A DNA stretch of 12,714 nt from CAYNYF01 sp964401385 (GTDB taxonomy: Bacteria; Planctomycetota; Phycisphaerae; SM23-33), in NCBI GenBank assembly GCA_964401385.1, contig CAYNYF010000100.1:1-12714 (forward strand), given 5' to 3'. The notes beneath the pieces were generated by a model, which saw only the letters and a list, made by a program, of their open reading frames with translations, was not told where the DNA came from and did no database searches. Shown here piece by piece: positions 6,780 through 12,208 of the stretch (position 1 is the first letter of the stretch; each line of letters begins with the position of its first letter). The position numbers were made by a program, and so were the translations under genes.

Positions 6780-8240
6780 TCAATCGAGATAAATCCTGCC
6801 TTCGCTCAGCGACGGGCCGCGGGGCGGGCGGAGCCACGCCGGCTTGAGCGTCCACGTCTGGCACCTGGCCTGCTCGGCCACCCTCTCGCAGCTAAACTCC
6901 AGCGAGTAGGGCCAGTGCTCGCCCAGGGAGCGGCGGACCCAGGCGTCGACCCTCATGGCCGCGTCCGGATACCGCGGGGCGGTCGGCACCCGCAGCCTTT
7001 CGTACTTCTCGGATCGGGCCAGGGCCAGATACGCCCGCCCAGCGACGACGGCCAACTGCCCCACGCCGACGCGGACGCCGCCGGTGTGCACGTTGGCCGG
7101 CAGGAAGCCGTCCGAGCGGACCGCCTGCACCAGCTCCCGGCACATGGTCACCAGTTCGTCGTGGCCGACCGTGTCGGCCTCCCGGGCCAGGGCCGGCAGC
7201 GACCGCGGGCCCAGCACGTCGCGGCGGGCGAGAGCGTACGGCACGTTGCCGCTCTCGTCGGCGCTGACGATCGACTCGGCCAGGCCGCACAGCAGCTCGG
7301 CCGGGGAAAAGGTGCGGTGCAGCACGGGCTTGCCCGCCTGCCGAAGCTGCTCGGCGTAGGCCGTCAGCTCGTCCCGGCGGATGTCGCCCGGCTGCGCCGA
7401 GAACAGCCGCGCCGCCTCCGACGCGCCCAGAAGCTCGATGTCGCGGTGGTCCTTGATGTACTGCACCAGCCGGCGGAAGTTGGCCTTGGCGGTGGCCTCC
7501 TGCTGCGGCGTCTTCACCGCGTACACCCAGCCCAGCTCCTGCGGCGTCCGCGTCATCCCCGAGGCCAGGCAGTACTCCTCGATCCAGCCGTGGGCCATCA
7601 CCTGCACCGGGTGGCAGGCGAACAGCGAGACGTACTCCACCCCGCGGGCGGCGCAGGCGGCGATGTATTCGTCGAGCTGCCGGAACCTCTTCTCGAAGGC
7701 GTCGTCGTTGCTGTAGATGCTGTCGAAGCCGCCGAAGCCGGGCGTGCCCGCCGACGGCAGGTTCAGCGTCCCGGCGTACCAGTTCGGCTGCTCGGAGCCC
7801 TCGATGCCGATGATCCCGGTCATGTACGGCAGGCCGCGCTCGCCGGCGACGGCCACGTGCTGCGGGGCCCAGTAGAGATTGTGCCGGCTCAGCCCCACCG
7901 GCTCGGCGCCGAAGGCGGCGCGGAAGTCCTCGGCCACCTTGTCTTCGTACTTGCGCATCGCCTCCACGCCGTCTTCCCAGCCCATTTCCTGGAGGATCTC
8001 GGGAATCAGCGGGCGGCAGTTGCCCTGCTGGTGGGAGAGGAGGTCGTGCTTTGCCATCGCCTTGAGCACGTCGTCCCGGCCGCGATCCTTCAGCGTCCGC
8101 GCCTTCTCGCCGAAGACGCAGAAGCTGCCGCGGATGCCCACCTCGGTCATGATCTCGGCGAGCCAGCCGGGGATGTCGTCGATCCTGTACTCCGGCGGAA
8201 AGTAGATGTCCTCGGTGTCGAACTTGAACGTAGCGTACAT
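6780..8240 (-). CDS. Polysaccharide deacetylase-like (NodB/CE4-fold) protein
   Basis: A 486-residue protein. The first 215 residues follow the CE4 barrel order. Strand 1 is TFKFDTEDIYF (Asp8, Glu10, Asp11), where classic members have TFDD. GIRGSFCVFGEKA (35-47) corresponds to the usual ATFFVVG strand and helix. A His-containing block HDLLSHQQGN (His65, His70) is the site of the H-S-x2-H metal motif but lacks the second His at the usual place. LFACHPVQV (His210) matches the late HP motif. The C-terminal 200 residues are an unrecognised domain containing a second hydrophobic core (VRVGVGQLAVVAGRAYLALA). The ATG at 8240 is preceded by AGGAG 7 bases away; the open frame to 8576 is a Pro/Arg-rich extension without support. 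There is no signal peptide. With GH4 in the same operon, it may act on a sugar or oligosaccharide in the cytoplasm (inference). Confidence 0.75.
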   Translation of the reverse strand: MYATFKFDTEDIYFPPEYRIDDIPGWLAEIMTEVGIRGSFCVFGEKARTLKDRGRDDVLKAMAKHDLLSHQQGNCRPLIPEILQEMGWEDGVEAMRKYEDKVAEDFRAAFGAEPVGLSRHNLYWAPQHVAVAGERGLPYMTGIIGIEGSEQPNWYAGTLNLPSAGTPGFGGFDSIYSNDDAFEKRFRQLDEYIAACAARGVEYVSLFACHPVQVMAHGWIEEYCLASGMTRTPQELGWVYAVKTPQQEATAKANFRRLVQYIKDHRDIELLGASEAARLFSAQPGDIRRDELTAYAEQLRQAGKPVLHRTFSPAELLCGLAESIVSADESGNVPYALARRDVLGPRSLPALAREADTVGHDELVTMCRELVQAVRSDGFLPANVHTGGVRVGVGQLAVVAGRAYLALARSEKYERLRVPTAPRYPDAAMRVDAWVRRSLGEHWPYSLEFSCERVAEQARCQTWTLKPAWLRPPRGPSLSEGRIYLD

Positions 8241-8292
8241 GGGCCCACTCCTGTCAAATTCAGCCGGCGAACGTTCGCCCGGCACGGCTGTC

Positions 8293-8320
8293 TTTACAAT
8301 GTTTGCCGCCCGATGTCCAA
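8293..8320 (-). promoter_or_regulatory. Candidate promoter for the deacetylase-like/GH4 operon
   Basis: On the minus strand TTGGAC (8315-8320) is followed after 16 bases by TGTAAA (8293-8298), a moderate match to the sigma-70 pattern. Transcription would start near 8286, leaving a leader of about 45 bases that ends in AGGAG and the ATG at 8240. Confidence 0.4.
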
Positions 8321-8450
8321 CCGGCCCGCGGCTTTCGGGACCCGGGCCGGGGCGGGTAGTATAATGCCCCGACGGCGGAAGCGGGAGCAATCCCATCCTG
8401 CCGGGGGCGCTTCCGGCCAGACGGCTTACCCGCCCTCCCCGGCCGGGAAG

Positions 8451-8471
8451 CGCCGGCGGTTGCCGCCGGCG
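8451..8471. repeat. Perfect 9-bp inverted repeat overlapping the -35 box of the Nfu gene
   Basis: CGCCGGCGG (8451-8459) and CCGCCGGCG (8463-8471) are exact reverse complements separated by TTG. The -35 hexamer TTGCCG (8460-8465) lies inside the repeat, so a protein binding here would block RNA polymerase. In such GC-rich DNA a chance palindrome is possible. Confidence 0.4.
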
Positions 8472-8487
8472 GCGGAGCTGGTATAAT
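8460..8487 (+). promoter_or_regulatory. Candidate sigma-70-type promoter of the Nfu-like gene
   Basis: TTGCCG (8460-8465), a 16-base spacer and a perfect TATAAT (8482-8487). The expected start near 8494 gives a leader of about 55 bases before the ATG at 8549. The AT-rich -10 stands out in GC-rich surroundings. Confidence 0.55.
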
Positions 8488-8548
8488 GATATGGAGCCAG
8501 TTGCGGCCGTTGGGGCCCGGCTGGCACGCCGCAGTCCAGGAGAGTTCG

Positions 8549-8806
8549 ATGAGCGAGCAAGAGCAAGGGCGCACAACGCTGGAGACGCAGGTCGACGAGG
8601 CGATCGGGCAGATTCGCCGCTACATTCAGGCCGATGGCGGCGACATCGAGCTGGTCGGCGTCGAGCCGGACAGCGGCAAGGTGTCCATCCGCTTTCACGG
8701 GGCCTGCCGCGGCTGCCCCATGTCGGCCATGACGCTCAAGATGGGCGTGGAACGCCACCTGAAGGAGCAACTGCCGGAGGTGACCGAGGTCGTCTCCGTG
8801 GACTGA
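8549..8806 (+). CDS. NifU C-terminal-domain (Nfu-type) Fe-S scaffold protein
   Basis: An 85-residue cytoplasmic protein consisting of a single Nfu domain. This domain assembles or carries [4Fe-4S] clusters for delivery to target proteins. The conserved opening IRRYIQADGGDIELVGV (about 22-38) and the cluster motif GACRGCP with Cys53 and Cys56 (C-x2-C) are present. The following helix MSAMTLKMGVERHLKE and the PEV ending are typical. The length equals a stand-alone Nfu domain, with no NifU N-terminal scaffold or A-type domain. The ATG at 8549 is fixed by AGGAG at 8538-8542 with 6 bases of spacing. An upstream ATG at 8486 overlaps the -10 box and is rejected. It has its own promoter, so it is likely monocistronic. 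It could serve housekeeping or stress Fe-S assembly. Confidence 0.93.
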   Translation: MSEQEQGRTTLETQVDEAIGQIRRYIQADGGDIELVGVEPDSGKVSIRFHGACRGCPMSAMTLKMGVERHLKEQLPEVTEVVSVD

Positions 8807-8895
8807 CCGCCCCGCCGCCCCCGCGGCGGAGCGCTTCCGATCACAAGCCCCAGCACACCCCAGACAAACACGCCGACAGCCGCGCTGCCGGCACA

Positions 8896-8934
8896 CAAGC
8901 AGAAGGGCCGCCCCTTGCCGGGACGGCCCTCTTG
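8896..8934 (+). terminator. Candidate terminator hairpin after the Nfu gene
   Basis: AGGGCCG (8904-8910) pairs with CGGCCCT (8924-8930) across a 13-base loop. An outer CAAG (8896-8899) and CTTG (8931-8934) extend it after a small bulge. It sits about 95 bases past the Nfu stop in a convergent intergenic region. There is no T-tract. Confidence 0.4.
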
Positions 8935-8954
8935 CACAACACGCAGTTATTACT

Positions 8955-8983
8955 CCATCGGCAGGAGGCCGATGGCGCCTCCT
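8955..8983 (-). terminator. Candidate terminator hairpins after the first PEP-CTERM gene
   Basis: CCATCGGC (8955-8962) and GCCGATGG (8968-8975) form a perfect 8-bp stem with a 5-base loop, about 40 bases past the minus-strand stop. An alternative stem, AGGAGGC (8963-8969) with GCCTCCT (8977-8983), shares bases with it, so the two folds exclude each other. Neither strand has a clear T-tract. Confidence 0.45.
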
Positions 8984-9016
8984 CCCGCTAACAGCTACGT
9001 GCAGCCAATTACTGAG

Positions 9017-10066
9017 TTACTTCCGACGGCGGAAGACCGCCACGGCGCCGATGGCCAGCAAGGCCAGCGTGACCGGCTCGGGGACCGCCGCAGCGCCGGT
9101 GCCGTAGCCGTACTCGTCGGCCCAGACGGTGTAGTCGCCGCCGTCGACGTTGGCATCCTCGGTGAAGTTGCCGACCGTCCAGCCGCCGGCGGACCACAGG
9201 GGGGCGTCGGTCTTGCCGTAGTTATCGGCCCAGACGGTGTAGTCGCCGCCGTCCACCTTGCCGTCGGGCTGTGTGTCGCCGGGATACGGCAGCACCGGGC
9301 CGCCGCCCAGGGTGAGCACCAACTGAGCGGCCGCGGGGCCGGGGCAGCCCCACTGGCCGCGGGCGTACACCTGGTGGTTCAGATAGTCCTCCGACCAGCA
9401 CCGCAGACCGCGAACGTAGGTGGTCTCCCGGTCGCTGATCAGGTCCAGGACCAGGGCGTTGTCCAGGACCACGGTGTTCCACCCGGGCGTGATGGGATCA
9501 ACGGTGGAAGGCACGTACCCGACGATGGGCACGCTGTTGAGCCTGGCCGGCATGGCCCAGAAGTTGCCCGTAGCCATGGTGTCAGGATTGACCCACGGGA
9601 TGGTGCCGGCGGGCGAATCGCTAGCATACAGGTGACACGCACCCATGCTCGGCTCCGCGGCGCCATTGTCGCACTCAGTCGCGGACCCATCACCCGGTGC
9701 GGCGTTCGCCAGGTCGCAAACCAGCCAGTCGTTGACCGACCGGAAGGTCTCCACCCAGATGACGGCGGAGGGGTTGGGCCCTTCCCAGCTCACCCCGGCC
9801 GCCCGAAACTCAACCGTGTACTCGCTCTCGTCGAGTCCCTCAATCATGGTGGCCAACGTCGCCATGTCAGCCGGGTCCCAGTCCCCGTAAAGCGTGCTTT
9901 CCTGTTTGTCCTTGGCAAACCGGACATTGCAGTTCCGACCGTAGTTCAGCAACGGACTCGAAGTGTCGTTGGCGTTGTCCCGGGCCACAGTAAGGATCAG
10001 GTCCTGGGCGCCGGCCACCGTGGCCAGCAGACCAACTGCAAGAATGATTCCCAACAGCTTTTTCAT
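9017..10066 (-). CDS. Secreted PEP-CTERM protein with dockerin-like repeats
   Basis: A 349-residue exported protein. The signal peptide is residues 1-20 (KK, then LLGIILAVGLLATV, cleaved after AGA). Residues 21-255 are an unrecognised domain, probably beta-rich, with Cys46, 117, 132, 144, 223 and 241 that could form disulfides. Two calcium-binding dockerin-like repeats follow at about 263-320 (D-T-Q-P-D-G-K-V-D-G-G-D and D-A-N-V-D-G-G-D, each followed by YTVWAD). The PEP-CTERM sorting signal is VPEP (328-331), a hydrophobic helix LALLAIGAVAVF and RRRK at the end. Such tails are processed by an exosortase, which is not in this window. The ATG at 10066 is preceded by AGGAGGT with 7 bases of spacing. 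It lies downstream of the second PEP-CTERM gene but has its own promoter about 200 bases upstream. Confidence 0.88.
   Translation of the reverse strand: MKKLLGIILAVGLLATVAGAQDLILTVARDNANDTSSPLLNYGRNCNVRFAKDKQESTLYGDWDPADMATLATMIEGLDESEYTVEFRAAGVSWEGPNPSAVIWVETFRSVNDWLVCDLANAAPGDGSATECDNGAAEPSMGACHLYASDSPAGTIPWVNPDTMATGNFWAMPARLNSVPIVGYVPSTVDPITPGWNTVVLDNALVLDLISDRETTYVRGLRCWSEDYLNHQVYARGQWGCPGPAAAQLVLTLGGGPVLPYPGDTQPDGKVDGGDYTVWADNYGKTDAPLWSAGGWTVGNFTEDANVDGGDYTVWADEYGYGTGAAAVPEPVTLALLAIGAVAVFRRRK
9074..9298 (-). repeat. Dockerin/PEP-CTERM module, copy 1 of a 225-bp repeat
   Basis: Aligns without gaps to 10511-10735 (constant offset 1437), with about 15 mismatches, roughly 93 percent identity. 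It covers both dockerin-like repeats and the start of the PEP-CTERM tail. The proteins outside the module show no similarity I can see. Confidence 0.85.
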
Positions 10067-10097
10067 CTGCCCTACCTCCTATCATTTACACTAAGGA

Positions 10098-10122
10098 TGC
10101 GCCGGTCGCCTGACCGGGCGCA
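10098..10122 (-). promoter_or_regulatory. Hairpin in the 5' leader of the first PEP-CTERM gene
   Basis: TGCGCCGGTC (10098-10107) pairs with GACCGGGCGCA (10112-10122) through 10 base pairs with one bulged base and a 4-base loop. It ends about 31 bases before the start codon, just upstream of the ribosome binding site. It could affect translation or mRNA stability (inference). Confidence 0.4.
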
Positions 10123-10271
10123 AACGTCAACCGCGGAGGCGATACGTACGTCGCTATACTTGCCGGGCTTCCCTTCCTCCTTTCCGGATACTGCCTGGGC
10201 CTGCCTTGGCCCTTCTCGGACATGCGCGGCAGCCGCGGCGGTCCTCCCCCAGACCGCTGGCTTGGCTGCCC

Positions 10272-10300
10272 TTTATATCAGGAACTTGCAGCGCTGTCAA
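10272..10300 (-). promoter_or_regulatory. Consensus-like sigma-70 promoter of the first PEP-CTERM gene
   Basis: On the minus strand a perfect TTGACA (10295-10300), a 17-base spacer and TATAAA (10272-10277). This is one mismatch from full consensus at ideal spacing and is the most AT-rich spot of the intergenic region. Confidence 0.7.
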
Positions 10301-10420
10301 GGAAGGTTTTGGCCATGCCGGGCGGGGGGGTGCCGGCGACTGCCCGGAACTCCTTTTCAAACCAGAGTATGCGCACAGCACCCGCGCTGCCTGCCGTCAG
10401 CTTCTCCCAGGCATCACCGC

Positions 10421-10436
10421 CGCGGCGGCCGCCGCG
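10421..10436 (-). terminator. Perfect 16-bp GC palindrome after the second PEP-CTERM gene
   Basis: The sequence CGCGGCGGCCGCCGCG is its own reverse complement and lies 12-27 bases past the stop at 10448. As RNA it gives a 6-bp GC stem with a 4-base loop, which could act as a terminator or a 3' stabiliser. No T-tract follows. Confidence 0.35.
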
Positions 10437-10447
10437 ACCGGCACGGC

Positions 10448-11779
10448 TTAGGCCGAACGCCGGCGTCGCCTCAGGGCCCAAACGCCCACAACCAACAGCA
10501 GCCCGCAGGCCGGCTCGGGAACCGCCGCGGCGCCGGTGCCGTAGCCGTAGTTGTCGGCCCAGACGGTGTAGTCGCCGCCGTCGACGTTGGCATCCTCGGT
10601 GAAGTTGCCGACCGTCCAGCCGCCCGCGGACCAGGCCGGGGCGTCGGTCTTGCCGTAGTTGTCGGCCCAGATGGTGTAGTCGCCGCCGTCCACCTTGCCG
10701 TCCGGCTGGGCGTCGCCGGGATGCGGCAGCACCGGCCCCGTGGCGACGTTCCAGACGTGGATCACACCGTTGGTGGATTGGTCCTCCTGGGCATAGATGA
10801 CGTTGTTGGCCCGGTCGTAGGCCATGGACTTGATGCCAGAGCCATCGAACATGACGTCCTGGATGTTCAAGGTCGCGTAGGCCTGGGGCTCCCAGGTGTT
10901 CTTCGTGCCCCCCACCACGGCGGCCAGATCCGCGGGATCGTAGAACATCATCCATGCCTTCAGGTCGTCCGCGGCGACCGAATCGCCCCCCATGTTGGTG
11001 ATGTCCTTTGTCCCGCCCACCAGGAGGGCCGAGTCGGCGCCCTGCTCCAGCCACGCCCCGGCCTTCCACTGATCGTCCCTGTCCCAATTGTTCATCGAGT
11101 CGGCACTACGATATTGGACCAGGTAAGTCCCGGGCATGGGGCTGGCGGCGTCCCCGTCGAGGGCACCGATGGTGCAGCCGTTGCCATATTCTGCCCAGTC
11201 AAACCCTGTCACGAGGTTCTGGTCGGATGACAGGCCGCTGGAGAACACGGCCGCGCCCGAGGGGATCTCGGCGAGGAACTCCCCAACCGCGCGGTTGTCC
11301 AGCATGCAGTCCTTGGGCCCGTCATCGTTGGTCCCGTCACGGTCCATCTTGCCGCCGAAGTCCGGGCCGCCGGCATTCCGGACGTGATACAGCTTGTCGG
11401 TGGAGGCCAGATACTCCAGGCCGCCGCTGGCGTAGCCGGGCTCGTCCACGTTGGGGTCGGGGTTTGGCTTGTTCAGAACGGTCACGGCGTCCAGGTCACC
11501 CACGGCGGCCCCCTCCGACTTCTTCTTCAGAGTCGTGTAGTCCAGGGCCAGTTCGCCCATGTTATCTCGCCAGGAGTGGCCGAAGAGCAACAGCGAACCG
11601 TTGCCTCCGTCACCGATGGGGTAGTAGGCCATCCCGCCATTGCTCCAACTGAACTCACCCTCGGTGGTTCTGAACGCCCCCTGGTACTGTAGCGAGACCG
11701 CGGGGTCGATCGTGCCGGCCGGCGCCGAGCCAGCCATGACCAGCATGGCCACAATGCCGATTGGTGCGATACTCTTCAT
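10448..11779 (-). CDS. Second secreted PEP-CTERM protein with dockerin-like repeats
   Basis: A 443-residue exported protein. The signal peptide is about residues 1-21 (MKSIAPIGIVAMLVMAGSAPA). The body (22-348) is an unrecognised extracellular domain rich in Gly, Asp and aromatic residues. Strand-like segments such as LLLFGHSW, LEYLASTDKLYHV, GTYLVQYR and IKSMAYDRANNVIYA suggest a beta-propeller (inference). Dockerin-like repeats occupy about 355-412, and the PEP-CTERM tail is VPEP (420-423), a hydrophobic stretch LLLVVGVWAL and RRRRRSA. The ATG at 11779 is preceded by AAGGAGGT (11786-11793) with 6 bases of spacing. A 33-codon ORF in the leader ends immediately upstream of that site, which points to translational coupling. 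The shared tail indicates the same exosortase sorting route as its neighbour. The ligand or function is unknown. Confidence 0.87.
   Translation of the reverse strand: MKSIAPIGIVAMLVMAGSAPAGTIDPAVSLQYQGAFRTTEGEFSWSNGGMAYYPIGDGGNGSLLLFGHSWRDNMGELALDYTTLKKKSEGAAVGDLDAVTVLNKPNPDPNVDEPGYASGGLEYLASTDKLYHVRNAGGPDFGGKMDRDGTNDDGPKDCMLDNRAVGEFLAEIPSGAAVFSSGLSSDQNLVTGFDWAEYGNGCTIGALDGDAASPMPGTYLVQYRSADSMNNWDRDDQWKAGAWLEQGADSALLVGGTKDITNMGGDSVAADDLKAWMMFYDPADLAAVVGGTKNTWEPQAYATLNIQDVMFDGSGIKSMAYDRANNVIYAQEDQSTNGVIHVWNVATGPVLPHPGDAQPDGKVDGGDYTIWADNYGKTDAPAWSAGGWTVGNFTEDANVDGGDYTVWADNYGYGTGAAAVPEPACGLLLVVGVWALRRRRRSA
10511..10735 (-). repeat. Dockerin/PEP-CTERM module, copy 2 of a 225-bp repeat
   Basis: Partner of 9074-9298. 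Within the dockerin part the encoded proteins differ at only a few residues (Tyr/His, Thr/Ala, Val/Ile, Leu/Ala and Glu/Asn, copy 1/copy 2). One stretch of about 70 bases (near 10552-10623) is identical in both copies. Confidence 0.85.
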
Positions 11780-11783
11780 CGTG

Positions 11784-11816
11784 AGACCTCCTTCTCAGGA
11801 GAAGACCTGCTTCTCA
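11784..11816 (-). repeat. Tandem near-repeat over the ribosome binding site of the second PEP-CTERM gene
   Basis: AGACCTCCTTCTCA (11784-11797) and AGACCTGCTTCTCA (11803-11816) differ at one base and are 19 bases apart. Read on the minus strand, the copy next to the gene carries AAGGAGGT while the upstream copy has AAGCAGGT. The stop codon of the leader ORF is the first three bases of the copy next to the gene. Confidence 0.6.
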
Positions 11817-11896
11817 ATAGAGCGTGCATTAAAGGCCGGAACCGTCGCAATCGACAGCGCGGGCACCACCACCACTGCAATCGGAGCCGTCTTCAC
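11795..11896 (-). CDS. Small leader ORF (33 codons) upstream of the second PEP-CTERM gene
   Basis: A GTG-initiated ORF encoding 33 residues. Its start lies 7 bases after AAGGAG (11904-11909), part of an extended purine tract AGGAGGAAGGAG, stronger than for many real genes here. The peptide begins MKTAPIAVVVVPALS, is hydrophobic and signal-peptide-like in its first 22 residues, and ends in a polar tail with Arg, Glu, Lys and Gln. Its TGA (11795-11797) is followed after one base by the ribosome binding site of the PEP-CTERM gene, 15 bases before that start codon. Ribosomes finishing the small ORF would cover or free that site, so it could be a regulatory leader peptide. It lies within the predicted transcript from the promoter at 11977-12004. 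I do not recognise the peptide; it might instead be a relic of a lost gene start. Confidence 0.5.
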   Translation of the reverse strand: MKTAPIAVVVVPALSIATVPAFNARSIEKQVFS

Positions 11897-11976
11897 GGCG
11901 GTGCTCCTTCCTCCTGACCCGAGTCGAAATGCACACACCCGACTTGCCCGGGGAGGCCCCCTCCCTGGTCCATCAC

Positions 11977-12004
11977 ATTGTATCTGATTGTCCCGATATG
12001 TCAA
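11977..12004 (-). promoter_or_regulatory. Consensus-like sigma-70 promoter of the second PEP-CTERM gene
   Basis: On the minus strand a perfect TTGACA (11999-12004), a 16-base spacer and TACAAT (11977-11982). Transcription would begin near 11970, giving a leader of about 190 bases that contains the small ORF. Leader length and promoter quality match those of the neighbouring PEP-CTERM gene. Confidence 0.68.
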
Positions 12005-12110
12005 TGCCCTACTCCGGCGCGATAGCGTCAACAGTTTTGTGTAAGTTCCGGCAGCAGGTGCCATCGCCCGCCGCCACCAGGGGCCGAGAACGCCGATTTT
12101 CGCGGAACCT

Positions 12111-12190
12111 CAACCGGTTGCCGGGATTTCAAGTTATGTCATTGCAGCGCTTGATGTTCGTGCCCGCGGCGGGCGCGGGTCCACCGGTGG
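12111..12190. promoter_or_regulatory. Pair of similar 10-bp palindromes upstream of the MoxR gene
   Basis: CAACCGGTTG (12111-12120) and CCACCGGTGG (12181-12190) are both perfect palindromes sharing the core ACCGGT, with centres exactly 70 bp apart. The second ends 18 bases before the start codon, just ahead of the ribosome binding site. They may be paired operator half-sites for a dimeric regulator (inference). Confidence 0.3.
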
Positions 12191-12208
12191 GGAAGGAGCA
12201 GTCAGGAA

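Larger units (their letters stand above)
8241..8548. other. Divergent intergenic region, 308 bases
   Basis: This separates the minus-strand deacetylase-like operon from the plus-strand Nfu gene. It holds one candidate promoter for each direction (8293-8320 minus, 8460-8487 plus) and an inverted repeat at 8451-8471. A second TATAAT on the plus strand (8360-8365) has no -35 hexamer at a suitable distance. I see no further gene here. Confidence 0.6.
10067..10447 (-). other. Long 5' leader and spacer between the two PEP-CTERM genes, 381 bases
   Basis: From the promoter at 10272-10300, transcription would begin near 10265, leaving a leader of about 200 bases. It contains an SD-like GGAGGAAGG (minus strand of 10172-10180) with no start codon after it and a bulged hairpin at 10098-10122 close to the true ribosome binding site. 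A 45-codon ORF (10086-10223) has poor initiation signals. The upstream part (10301-10447) is the 3' region of the second PEP-CTERM gene, with a palindrome at 10421-10436. Confidence 0.5.
11780..12208. other. Divergent intergenic region, 429 bases
   Basis: This lies between the second PEP-CTERM gene (minus) and the MoxR gene (plus). It holds the leader ORF, the tandem ribosome-binding-site repeat, the minus-strand promoter and two 10-bp palindromes near the MoxR start. I found no convincing plus-strand promoter for MoxR. Confidence 0.6.

Noticed and set aside
8360..8365. Second plus-strand TATAAT upstream of the Nfu gene
   Set aside because: The only -35-like hexamer is about 21 bases away, too far, and it lies more than 180 bases from the start codon. 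The promoter at 8460-8487 fits better.
6771..8486. Long plus-strand frame opposite the deacetylase-like gene
   Set aside because: High-GC shadow frame of Arg/His/Gly-rich sequence. The minus-strand protein has recognisable CE4-like motifs and a good ribosome binding site.
8241..8576. N-terminal extension of the deacetylase-like protein
   Set aside because: The open frame continues upstream but is Pro/Arg/Gly-rich and crosses the candidate promoters. The ATG at 8240 has AGGAG at ideal spacing and begins the first barrel strand.
10086..10223. 45-codon minus-strand ORF in the leader of the first PEP-CTERM gene
   Set aside because: The nearest SD-like GGGGGAGG is about 18 bases from its ATG, too far, and the peptide is Arg/Pro-rich without recognisable features. 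Much weaker than the leader ORF at 11795-11896.
8915..11230. Very long plus-strand open frame (771 codons) opposite the PEP-CTERM genes
   Set aside because: It is a shadow of the minus-strand genes: repetitive GC-driven residues such as VVGPDGVVAAVDVGILGEV mirror the dockerin repeats. The minus-strand frames have signal peptides, ribosome binding sites and PEP-CTERM tails.
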